Shown piece after piece: positions 40,892 through 51,295 of a stretch of 64,000 nucleotides of DNA. The notes under the pieces are model-generated. The model was not told the origin of the DNA. It did no database searches and saw only the letters and a list, made by a program, of their open reading frames with translations. Both the position numbers and the translations under genes were made by a program. This DNA comes from Phycomyces nitens (Eukaryota; Mucoromycota; Mucoromycetes; Mucorales; Phycomycetaceae): assembly GCA_022702545.1 (NCBI GenBank), contig JAHRBC010000003.1, positions 6,820,001 to 6,884,000 of the forward strand, in the 5' to 3' direction. Position 1 is the stretch's first letter. Each line of letters opens with the position of its first letter.

Positions 40892-41475
40892 TCAAGCATC
40901 ATCATCATTTTTTCTTAAAGGATAAGAACATATGGTAATGTGTTTGGCAATGGAATCCACAATGTATACTTGAGTTTGCTTCGCCCATGACTGGCAAGGA
41001 TGTGTGTAAAATGAATCGCTGTCCGATTTGTCAAATAAAAAAAAATTACAAAACTCCTTGCTCGAGAAACCATCAATGCTGATAGCCACTAACACGGGCA
41101 ATGTGTTTTGACATTATTAAAGACGCTCAAGCAGTAACGAATGGCGCGAGCAACAATTGAATGATTCCCCTTGTTCTGTATTTAAACCATCACTGGAGCA
41201 AGATCGCGTGCGAATGCCTTGAGCAGGAAATATATCATATCAGCTCGCCGATTGTCATGTTGTTCATTATCACCGATAAAATATGCGTCTCCTGTGATTC
41301 TATTACCAGTAGCTGCTGTGATGATCATGTTCTTAATAGTTTGATCTCGCAATAAATTCTTACTGAATAAATCAGAATCAGATCGAAGAGGCAGTGTCAT
41401 TGACAGGATATCTGAGGTATATGGTTTGCTATTATCTTGTAAGGGAAATAAGAATACTTTGAGAGTGTTATTCAT
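40892..41475 (-). pseudogene. Broken coding sequence of unknown family
   Basis: Two open segments on the minus strand, 41182-41475 and 40892-41101, read like consecutive parts of one protein, separated by in-frame stops and a frame change. The first contains NMIITAATGNRITGDAYF and DMIYFLLKAFARDLAP; the intervening codons still read VARAIRYCLSVFNNVKTH; the second contains VLVAISIDGFSSKEF and PCQSWAKQTQVYIVDS. I cannot name the family. It is probably a dead gene or part of a dead mobile element, with more of it lost at both ends. Confidence 0.35.
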
Positions 41476-41824
41476 TGAAGAATATTATGATTGCTTATGT
41501 TGTGTTTTAGGGTATTAAAACGATAAAAAATAGTAATGGAGATATAGAAAGTAAGTGAGTACTTTGAGACTGTATATAAGCCTGTCTTTATTAAGATACA
41601 AAATGTGCCGCTCTTTATATACTTTTACAATCTGATGTTGCCATAATGTCTTGGTCTTTCTGATATGTGTGGTCTTTCACTATATTAAGATATTAGATGG
41701 AATAAGTTTCTGCGCTCAACGTCCATGTTACTATTATTCTGATGCATCGCTATACTTCGTCTATCGTACCTTATTAGTTCTCAGCTAATCTGTACTCATA
41801 GCTTATGGATATGTAAAATATACA

Positions 41825-42290
41825 TTAATAAGGTTGGATCACCACACCACACTCGCATTTGCATTCCTGGTAGTTGGTAAATACGCGGTTGATGTCTTGT
41901 TGAGCCTCTGAACACAGTATTTGAGCCTTACTTTCTACGTTTTTTACTAGACAATCATACCACTTTTTATCTCGTTCATCGACACCAGTCAATGTATACA
42001 ATGCCTGAAATATGACATTTGCAACTGCCAATGTCCGTAAAGACGATCCCACTTTACCTCACCCAGGTCAACATCATTACAAATGTCATTGCCGCCTTTG
42101 ATAAAGTCATTGCCTCTCCTTCACATGGATTTGTTGATAACCTATCAACGCTCAAAAGTGATCAAATTGGTTGAATTATTGATCTCACTAAGAGCCGAAA
42201 ACACAAATCCAGTTCGAGCCCCAATCGCTATTGACCGCCTCCCATGCCATTCTCCCTTTGGTTGGGCTTTGTACAGCTCATATCACACAC
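41825..42290 (-). pseudogene. Unresolved coding fragments, possibly a small broken gene
   Basis: The minus strand holds a 3' open segment ending at 41825 whose last residues are Cys-rich (QECKCECG). It can be joined to an upstream segment (NDICNDVDLGE) through a GTAAAG...TTTCAG intron at about 42005-42055. Further upstream a third segment (WHGRRSIAIGARTGFVFSA) is in a different frame and ends in TGA. I could not link all three in one phase-consistent chain, and I do not recognise the protein. It may be a decayed gene. Confidence 0.25.
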
Positions 42291-42544
42291 TTTATACTTA
42301 TTTTTACCACATGTGACATAGACCAATAAATGTTTCTTTTTTCTCAAATTTAACATTCATCTCGAAATTATTTTTTCTCATTACATCAATATTTTTTTGA
42401 CAATAGGATCCTTGTTCATGTTGGCATCCTGTTTTCATGATATCACTTTTATATTGGAGTTCTTTTTTTTGTTCGCCAATGCTGTTTAAATCAAAGTTCC
42501 CATAATAACAAATATGTTACTCATACGATTACATCTACCTGTTT

Positions 42545-43320
42545 ACACCAGTGATGATCACTGTATCACTGGTGTTGACAAAGTCGCTAGTAACTATTAC
42601 ACGGGTTCTTTGCTTCGACATTTATTTCAACACCTGTAAGAATGCGATACAAACCCTTTGAAATGGGGTTTCTCTGCACTATTACATGCTTCTGTAATCC
42701 TTTTCGATAGAGTATCTTCCTGCAAAACCCTATTGCACTTGATTTTAATATTTTCCACTGCCCAGAATTGTTCGATCGGGTTAAGCTCTGGAGAGTAGGT
42801 TGGAAGATACATACATTTGTACCCTCGGTACTCTATATATATATATATGTTTTCATGCGTATAAATGGGTGGACCGTCCATGACTATATGATGACCTTGC
42901 ATATGTGGATACTTGTCCATTTTATCGAGGGTCATTTTTAAGAGACCAATTAGTCTGAGAAGATTCATTGGGAACTCCAGCTCTCAAGTCCTCTGTATGA
43001 GCAGCGATTGTCACCACAATAAACTCAATCTGATCAACAATGTAGTCCAGGTGCTCAGGACCGCCATTCTCGTCAATAACATTCCCATGTCCATATTTAT
43101 ATAAAAACATTGTACATATGTTAAATCGTAAAGTATTGAAAAAAAAATGAAAAATACTCTTTATTTATATTCTCGAGTGCAAAGAATTGCGACGTGATTT
43201 CTAAAAAAAAATGATAATATTTGACTTCTTTTAAAAATATGAAATTGATTTTGATTGGTCTGTGAAATAGACTTGGCACACTTAACCGTATCACTTCTCT
43301 CAGTGATACTGGTAGTACTT
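42545..43320 (-). mobile_element. Decayed Tc1/mariner-type DDE transposon relic
   Basis: The minus strand at 42627-42968 encodes the C-terminal half of a DDE_3-type transposase: MDKYPHMQGHHIVMDGPPIY, with the second catalytic Asp, then YLPTYSPELNPIEQFW, with the third acidic residue, and a short tail to a stop at 42627. Upstream, 42970-43110 has traces of the preceding part (FYIN...) but with stops and frame changes, so the first catalytic Asp region is lost. Both flanks carry related palindromes: an 11-bp perfect stem at 42545-42555/42565-42575 and an 8-bp perfect stem at 43288-43295/43302-43309, sharing the CCAGT, GTATCACT and AGTGATAC words. These may be the element's inverted terminal repeats. 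The copy is dead. Confidence 0.65.
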
Positions 43321-43533
43321 GACGATATATAACCTGGTGCAAAGGATAATTCGTTGGTCCTCTTTTAGATCATCTTTAATTGTATGCTATCTAAAAGATC
43401 CTTATAATATTACAAGTGTTTAGTTCACAAGATGTATATACACATACATATATATACATCTGTCAAAATAGGCTAGATCAATTCATATCGATCCAAAGAG
43501 AAAAATAAAAAAAAATAAGCATTTCCTATCATT

Positions 43534-45362
43534 TCAGCAGCTCGGATTCCGTGATAGGAGGGCAGACAAGCTTCTATGTTCAACCTCTACTGGTATCAAT
43601 TGAGCCATAATCTGCTTGCATTCGATCAAAGCCTTTACACATCCCAGCATAGTATCAGAGGACTCCTTTATACACATGCGTATCTAACAGGTTTAGAAAT
43701 CTTCTTTGAAACTAGTCAAGCTATACTTACATATTCAGGCCCCTGCATAGTCTCAACACACCGAATAATATCACACATTATGCCTTTGAGATCCTGCACA
43801 TATTCAGCTGCAAGTATAAATGTTAATACCCTTTGAATACAATCATTCTTATCCAGCCCACTTTCCTATTTCTGGTGAATCTTTGGATTTTTCTTGTGCC
43901 AGAACAATTTCAAATTTATCATAAATCGCCCCAAAGGCCTCCAGTTGGGCATCAATTTCTTCAAACAGTTTTTTCTGGATCAGGAACAACAATTGAGCCA
44001 ACAAACCTCTATAGCCAGGACGCCTTTTTTCTTTCTTTACCTGTGACTCCTGCACAGCCTTTGATCCATGGATACTAGGCATCACACTGTTCCTTCGTTT
44101 GCTTTTCTCTGTCTGTTTTTGTATCTTTTCTACTGCTTGGTAGCCTTGCCATAATTCTGACTGTGATGCAATCAAACAATAATGATCAGGGCCCGCCCAA
44201 TTGATTCGTTTCACTTGTGATTCTTTACCTCGGATGTCTGCTTTTGAGCCTTGATAGCCTTTTGATTTCCAATCAGGATATATTGGTATTGCAGGCACCG
44301 TGCGTACAGACAAGCAATATCACTGTTCCGAGAAACCTCTGTGCTATTCCGCAGTATGCTGTCTTGTTCTGATCTTGATAAGTGTGTGCTTGTTGTATTA
44401 ATTTGAGATGCATGTGAATTTCTGACATTGGATCTCGGCCGTTTATTGTCATGACTTTTAATAGCATCTTTATCGTCGTCTTCCAGATCCAGCTTCTATG
44501 AGTTCAACCCAAAAAATAATAAAAAACATTAATTCGGCCATATAGAAGCGTACAAAGTCTCTTACTCGTTTCCTACGATTCTCTAAAGTGGGATGATTTT
44601 CGTACCGACTTTGAACGGAAGATGCTCTAGATGACAAAGTATCCTGATCGTCAGAATCCCGTGTTCTTCGTATTCTATAACCATCTGATCCGGATGCAAA
44701 ATCAAATGGTTTTGTTGCCAGAGAACTTGAAGAAGGACTTTGCCGAGAGGTTTGAAAGGCAGTATCACTATTCCTCGCCATTGAAAATCTCGCACTCTTT
44801 CCACTATGATTTGTCCATCTATCTATCGTATTGACATGATTTGCAGAAGCGAGAGTCGGTTTTTGGTAAGGAAAGTACTCTGCTCGATGTGTTTTTGTAT
44901 CGACACGAATAGCACCGCTTCCATGCCGCTGTTCACGATTCTGCGAGGCAGGAATTCGATGGGTTTGGAGAGTACGATATGTCGTGTTTCTTTCAGTATT
45001 GGAATGTAGAGAATTGTTGTTTAAACGAGAGGTTCCTCCTAATGTACCAACACTTCTCCATGGTACACGAGCCGCTATAAACAACAAAAATCACTCGTAA
45101 TGTTCTCGACCACACGGACGCTAGAATGCTCCTTTTAGCAGATCTTTCTTTGGGCTTTACCAGTAGATCCAGCTTTTCTTTGATGGCTGACATTTAGAAT
45201 GCCAGGTTTGCAAGTGAGTTGATTGGTCTTTATGGCTTGTCTTGACATACTTTTGCATGCTCACCTCCTATTTTTTTGTTCTTCGGTAAGAGCAGTGTTA
45301 ATAGCCGCAGCCCTTTCCCGGACACTTATTGAAGACCCAATAGATGAACGATTGTCTTCCAT
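43534..45362 (-). CDS. Augmin complex subunit HAUS8-like protein (putative)
   Basis: I assemble seven exons: 45265-45362, 45161-45186, 44566-45074, 44229-44495, 43862-44160, 43731-43830 and 43534-43683. They total 483 codons (482 residues) with every phase correct. The N-terminal half is basic, Ser/Asn-rich and disordered, as in the microtubule-binding part of HAUS8/Hice1. Then comes DIACLYARCLQYQYILIGN, which resembles the family signature (Leu-x-x-Arg-Tyr-Leu-Gln-Trp-x-Phe-x-Asn-Ala), and long helices (ELWQGYQAVEKIQKQTEKS, GLLAQLLFLIQKKLFEEID, AAEYVQDLKGIMCDIIRCVE) likely to form coiled coil. Augmin recruits gamma-tubulin to the sides of spindle microtubules. A 31-nt intron (43831-43861) and a 26-nt microexon (45161-45186) are odd. 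Family assignment rests on one motif and architecture, so it is tentative; an unrelated coiled-coil protein is the alternative. Confidence 0.6.
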
Positions 45363-45564
45363 TCTAATGAAATTACTGGCTTTGCAACGACAAGCAAAAG
45401 ACAGAGACTATCGCAGGACAAAGGATGGATGTATTGCCTTTTTAGGCTTCCGCGTCACGGAGCTTGGAACTTGAGAGTTTGAGTGGCTTATTACTCTTGC
45501 GCTGCTTAACGAATATTTTTCTATCCCAGGGGTCCCTCTTTGCAAAGACGTCGCCTCTAGCAGA
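45363..45564. promoter_or_regulatory. Shared divergent promoter, HAUS8-like / PPR gene
   Basis: The two start codons face away from each other across 202 bases, so the promoters overlap. The interval is less AT-rich than most intergenic DNA here. It contains CTTCCGCGTCACGGAGCTTG near 45450, with a TCACG-like core, but I cannot attribute a factor. Confidence 0.5.
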
Positions 45565-47405
45565 ATGAACACACACTTATTGACGAAGCTGCAGGCTAGT
45601 GCAAAGCCCTATGCAAAGATTTCTGGCAGCGTAAATGCACGGTCATTTTCAAAGAGTAAAAAAAATCGAACCATAAACACATGAATTTCTGCCCGTGAAC
45701 CTGAAATTCACATTGCCTTTTAGGCCTCGTTCGTTTCCAGTCTACAGCATCGTCTGTCGAGGCCAAAGCTACCCCGACCTTAATTACCAACAGCCATCCA
45801 ACTGCACCACTCTCTAGCTTCAACTATAGATTGGCTAGAATCTTCAAATATAATGATCCTCCCGCAACAAAACTTCCCAAGATCCTTTCTGTTATTGAGG
45901 AAATCAAGGCCCAAAACCTAAAGTTTGATCGCAACACCTACACTTCTCTCCTGGTTGCTTATGCAAACTCGAGATTGAACACTAAAGTGTTGGAGACCTT
46001 GAGAGAAATGGAAAGTCAGGGTATTGAGCCCACAATCGATGTTTATAATCTCATCCTTCAGGTACAATAATATAATAGAGAGAGAGAGAGAGAGAGAGTC
46101 TTGGCTTGTAACCATTAGAAACTAACATCACTAAAGGGTTATATGTCCGGAGGTAATGGTAAAAATCGACTCGAGATCCTCTCAGAAATGGAACGCAAGG
46201 GTATCAGCTTGACAGCTACTTCGTACTACAACATCCTCCAGGCTGTGGCCAAACGTGGAGAATTGGAGCATGCATTTGACATTATGGACAAGATGAAGGA
46301 GAACAATATTCCCATGAACATTACCTCCTACAGCCAAGTTATCAATGCCTGTGTATATGTCTATGAATCCAAGGGTGCCTTTGCTCTTCTCAAGGAAGCT
46401 TTGGATAACGGATTTTCGATCGAGACTGAACCTTCCATGTTATTCAGTGTCATGCGTGCCGCTGCTCGCAACGATGAGGTAATAATTGGCTTGATCTTGG
46501 GCTTTAAACAAAAAAAAAGGGAAAAAAAAATGGTACATGGCCTAAAACCAAAAGAACTGTATATCTAGCATGAAGTGGTTGCTTTCTGCTGGAAGAAGGC
46601 TGTTTCTGAAAACGCAATGCGCCCTGACGAAGGTACCTGTCTTGATGCGATCCGTGTAGCCGGTATTTCAGGAAACGTGAAGCTGGCTACAGATGTGATC
46701 CAGCACCTTGGTGAATGTGGCTATACATACAAGGAGTATTACTTTACTCCTTTGATGGAGGCATTCATGAACAAGGGAGACCTCAAGAACGCATTCAGCG
46801 TGCTTGATATCATGCGTGCTTCTGGAATCATACCCTCTTCTCAGGCCACCCTCCCGATCCGAAACCACTTGGGAAGAAAGATTGAGAAGATTGATGAGGC
46901 CTACTTTATCTTGGAAGAGTTAAGAAAGGAAAACAAGTCGGTAGACGTTACGGCCTTTAATGTGATCTTGGAGGCCTGTGCTGATGCTAGAGATGTGGAA
47001 CGTACAGTTGCTACTTACCGTGAAGCCGCTGCTTTGGGTGTAACACCCAATGTCGATTCCTATAACGCTGTTTTGCTTGCCTGTGTAAATACAAGAATGA
47101 GCAGAATGGGTACAGCTGTGATTGATGAGATGAAGAAAGCTGGTATTTCGCCCAGTACTGTCACATACACTCACATGATTTCGCTCGAATGTACCAACGA
47201 CAACTACGAAAACGCATTCAAGTACCTTGAGGAAATGAAGAGCTACGGTGCAGTTCCTCCCCAAATGGCCTATGTTGCCTTGGTAAAGAAATTGGCAAGA
47301 GAAGCTGATCCACGTTACTTGATTGCTGTGGAGGAGATGGAGACCTTTGGCTACAGCGTACCTCCCACTATTCGCAAATCCTGGACCGAAGCAAACGAGC
47401 AGTGA
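45565..47405 (+). CDS. Mitochondrial pentatricopeptide-repeat (PPR) protein
   Basis: Four exons (45565-45655, 45724-46061, 46137-46478, 46569-47405) give 535 residues in phase. The start MNTHLLTKLQASAKPYAKIS, rich in Lys, Arg and Ser and lacking acidic residues, continues with NARSFSKSLVRFQSTASS, a typical mitochondrial targeting and cleavage region. From about residue 65 on, degenerate 35-residue PPR units run to the end, for example FDRNTYTSLLVAYANSRL, PTIDVYNLILQ, LTATSYYNILQAVAKRGE, VDVTAFNVILEACADARD, VTPNVDSYNAVLLACVN and SPSTVTYTHMISLECTND. Such proteins bind organellar RNA and control its stability or translation. Which mitochondrial transcript it acts on cannot be told. It shares a 202-base promoter region with the HAUS8-like gene. 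Confidence 0.93.
46079..46098. repeat. (GA)n tract in a PPR gene intron
   Basis: An (AG)n run of about 20 bases lies inside the second intron of the PPR gene, visible directly. Confidence 0.8.
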
Positions 47406-47578
47406 ACATCTAAGCCTTGATCTTTACTCGCATATAACTTTTTTTATATATATATAATTATGGTCTTGATCTTTATGATGCTGTAATTTTCTTTTAGAAT
47501 ACAAAATTCCTTGTTACTTTTCATTCACATACTTTATCCATTTATCTTTATTTTATTTTTATTTTTATTTTGTAAAGT

Positions 47579-47677
47579 GCTTTGGATACACAACAAGCAT
47601 TCTCTGCCGAGGCTGTATGGCTCATATAAATGTATATAACAAGTTTCCTGCCACGTGGAATGGCGGAGAGGGTTTTT
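47579..47677 (+). repeat. Inverted repeat arm, left copy
   Basis: About 99 bases starting GCTTTGGATACACAACAAGC and containing CTCTGCCGAGGCTGTATGG and GCCACGTGGAATGGCGGAG. The reverse complement occurs at 54949-55045 with only scattered differences in the core. Weaker similarity continues inward for about another 80 bases. It could be a terminal repeat of a large DNA transposon or one copy of a short dispersed repeat. Confidence 0.75.
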
Positions 47678-49739
47678 GATATTATTTTTATATAGATGGC
47701 ACACTTTGACTTATAGTAACAGTCGGCACGGAAAGCATTGAAGAATATTAAATTTGACATTTCGTTTCTGGGTAAACTATAGGCAATGGGCCTCAAAAGG
47801 TGTCTAATATTCAATACACTATTTATTTAGGGACATTAAAATATTACATGGCAACTTATCCAACAGGTTATTTGTTTACCAATAAGACTGGATTTATCGA
47901 GACTTCCTGGTCAAAAGGATATAGATAACGAGGGTATATTTTTATCATAATTATTTAATATCAATTGCTTGAGTATCCAGTTGGGCTACCTTAAGCGTGC
48001 GAATTGCACCAAGTTTTCTAGTAATGTTGAAGAAATATGTCTAGATTGTGTCCATTTCTGTGCAAGACCCTAACATTTGCCGTTTCGATACAATTCAGAC
48101 ATTTTCTCTCTCTCATCAGGCCAGATGGTAAAGTTTCTTGTCTAAAGAAACACGAATATATTTAGATATATATATCGCGACAGATATTTTCATTAATGAT
48201 ATGGGCTGTGTTGGTTCCTTTAAAATGTCACGCGTGTCAATTTAGACTCTTTGACTCCTTTGGATATCCTAGAATATTGATTGTCTGGTACTGAGGCTTA
48301 TGTGTAGGGAGTTATTTGTGAAACAAGCTACTGGTATTGAGATCCTTGGAAAAGGCACATTGGTTGGTGCCCCACTTTCTGTATACAATAGTCGAATGGC
48401 CTGAGCTGTTTATGCTGTTCTCTTTCAGATTCAAGTGTTTTGATCATCTTGAATCATGTCACAAAAGCCATGGATTTAAAAAAGAATATCTGGCCAACTT
48501 TGGAGAATATTTGTATTGTAAAACTGTGTGATTTTCTCATAATATGTCTGGATTGTCTAGTATAACATACGTCTTATATATAATAACCATTCCAAGGCCA
48601 ATAATTAAATGACAAGCAAATAGTCAAAAAGTGGAAATAAAACAAGTATAAAACCATTAGTAATAGTCTATTCTACAATACACTTGCTTGATTAGCTGTA
48701 GTTTATAAAACATGATACTTTTGATGTCATTCGATTGTCGAGGAACTGATAAGATACCAGGCAAATGATTACTTTGTCGAGTGCAAATAACAATTGCTAT
48801 ATAGTACTTTTTAGGTATTGTAATAATTTCCAAACCTTAATAAAATGAAAATACCAACAAGTGAGTTATTTTTCAGGGCTAATTAAACAAGAGATTCTAA
48901 TTGGACGTATGTGATGAGCGAAATAAAGATTCTTGTGAACCCTTGCCAACTTTCAGGACGTATTCATATGGCAAATCTCAATATCCCCAAATAATTTTTG
49001 ATGTTCTGTACAAAAGATATATAGACTAGCGCCTATTGGATTCTCGTTCTTTCTGTTGCTATATGTCCAATAGCAATTACAAATTCAAGACTCTTTTGGA
49101 CTTATCTCTTTGCTAGCTTGGCTTTTCCATTTCGGAATTTAATAAAATATAAAAAAAAATATTAGTCGATCTATTTTTACTACTTTGGCAAATGTAACAT
49201 TGACTCCCGGTAACTATTGTAATAAAGAAGTTTAGACTATCCAATTGACAAGTTTCCAAAACATAATAGCCTTTCCTTTACTTGGTTCTTATCAGCCAAT
49301 GAGAATGTATTGATTGTGTGCTAAAATTTGCATTCAAAACTTGATCTTTTTTTTGTTTTTTACAGAAAGACGATAATACCCTCAAACGCTTTGTACCACA
49401 AGAACTTGGACAATAAAGAATGGAGATTCAATCACTCAACGTGGCTCTTTATTTATCTATAAACAAAAGGAGGGTAAATGCCGATGTGCGATTAATTAAA
49501 CAACGTGAAAGAATATATGGAAATAAACAAGATGTTTTATTTGAGCCAGAAAATCCGGAATAGCAGAACGGGTAAAATATATATGCCAAGTCGTACGAGC
49601 AAAAGAGAAAGAGAATCACTATCCGCAAACTATTGCAAACCAGTAGAAATAGGAATTGAAGCTCCAGAGGCCTTGGACAAAGGTAATAAATGTATCTATT
49701 CATGAACATTTGATTTGGAATTCAATTTTTTGCATAGAA

Positions 49740-50300
49740 ATCACCGTCTTTTCGAGACGCCAACAATTACACAAGATGTGTGATTGTTTAATATGGGTGC
49801 TCTACGGCAATTAACTTTTGAAATAGTTGTTGTTTGCATAATTTCATCCCAATCAAACAATTCTAGTTTATGGCCTTGGTTAATTACGACTTGCTTGATT
49901 GCTCTGGGACTCTTGGCAGAATATCAATTTGACCTCTTATTTCCCTCCAAAATATGACAGAATATCAATCGCTTATCCATCGCTTTCCAATTGCCCAAGA
50001 TGACATACTCAGAAGCTCAAGAATCAGCACCCATAAACTCTTTGATTTAATGACTTTATGCCCTTGGTGCATGGACTTGGATCGACCAAAAGGTTCACCA
50101 TTGTTGATCCATTTGCTTATTTGGTTAGTAGTGACTGTATCTTCTGTCATTGGTATATTGGGTGCCACCAAATTGAAGATATGACAGTCTCGGTTAACGA
50201 TTTGAAAGCGTAATGGCTCTTGGAGCAACTTGCACTACATCAAGAGGAGTGGGAACTGTAAACGAATGGGTAGAATAACTACTACCGTCTTTTCGATTTC
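49740..50300 (-). pseudogene. Decayed minus-strand coding sequence inside the transposon island
   Basis: An open run at 49965-50228 contains FQIVNRDCHIFNLVAPNIP and SKWINNGEPFGRSKSMHQGH. After a frame change near 49935 a second run continues to about 49745 with YSAKSPRAIKQVVINQGHKL and FDWDEIMQTTTISKVNCRR, ending SKRR and a stop. A TGA lies just before the second run. The composition is protein-like, yet the reading is broken. It runs in the same direction as the transposase at 51296-54606 and may be its second gene. I do not recognise the family. Confidence 0.35.
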
Positions 50301-51295
50301 AGGTTACTGTATCGATTATGATACAGACCGTCTCTCTTTTGGTCTCCTTTGGCTTAGAACACTTTGTGTTTTTTTAAATATTGGCCATGATCTTTTGAAT
50401 CAATTGTTGAGGTTAGTTTTAATAAGAGTTCTTTCCAAAATGTACGCACAAGACTTTGTGGGAAAAAACACTGAGTTTATTTGAAATGTGTTCTGTGGTG
50501 ATTATATGTGTATATTAGGGTCCAAATATGGTAATGGCATATGACCTTAACGTTGGCCTATCACACTATTTTATCTCCGCAGATTGTGGTTGAAAGGTAA
50601 TGTCATTGATGACAATTCATCTCTTGTTCTGATAATGAGGTAGTCTTGGTACCCTAAAAAAAGTCCCGGAAGTTTTTATTTAGGCTACCTTTTTTTATTT
50701 ATTTAAATACGCATTTTATTTGGTGTCCGTGTAATAATACAAAGAAGTACAGATAGGATATTATAAAGAAAGAAGATTCTATAGACATATATATATATTC
50801 TTTATGGTGGCGCGTCAATTCTGATTGAATGGGCAGTATGAGGCAATACTAAAAGAAGAAGAAGAAGATTTGATTTCTATCTGGTGGGTATTGATTCGAG
50901 TCCTTAATGTTAAACATCATCTTCATTAATAACTGCAATTTTTGGCTGTAGTATATTGCTCATTGTACAAAGTGCGGGTTACTACTTTATTTATGCTTCA
51001 AATAATCTTTTGCCATGTCATGCTCCTTTATGATTTTAAAGAAAGTATCACATTCAAAGTGCTTTGATCCATTTATAGTAATAATTTTTAGCCAAAAAAT
51101 ATTCTTGATGCTAATTGGCTGGAATTAGGTCTTGTGCACCAGTGAACAAGAAAAAAAAATAGAATTGAAACTCAAAATAAAAAAATAAAAAAATAAAATT
51201 ATGAAAATTTTATTGGGTGGAAGAACGAAATAATTAAAAATAAAAAAAGTCACATGTTGAACAGGACAAAAAAGGAGCGTTTGGATAGAAAATAT

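Larger units (their letters stand above)
47406..51295. other. Gene-free region on the downstream side of the transposase
   Basis: No intact gene. It contains the 3' end of the PPR gene, one arm of an inverted repeat (47579-47677) and a stop-interrupted minus-strand frame at about 49740-50300. The rest is AT-rich with no recognisable coding content. It may belong to the same mobile element as the transposase at 51296-54606. Confidence 0.45.

Noticed and set aside
45223..45474. Plus-strand frame starting MVFMACLDIL
   Set aside because: It is antisense to the first exon of the HAUS8-like gene, which is supported by splice sites and phase.
50885..50905. B-box-like word GATTCGAGTCC
   Set aside because: No A box at the proper distance and no acceptor stem, so no tRNA gene is called.
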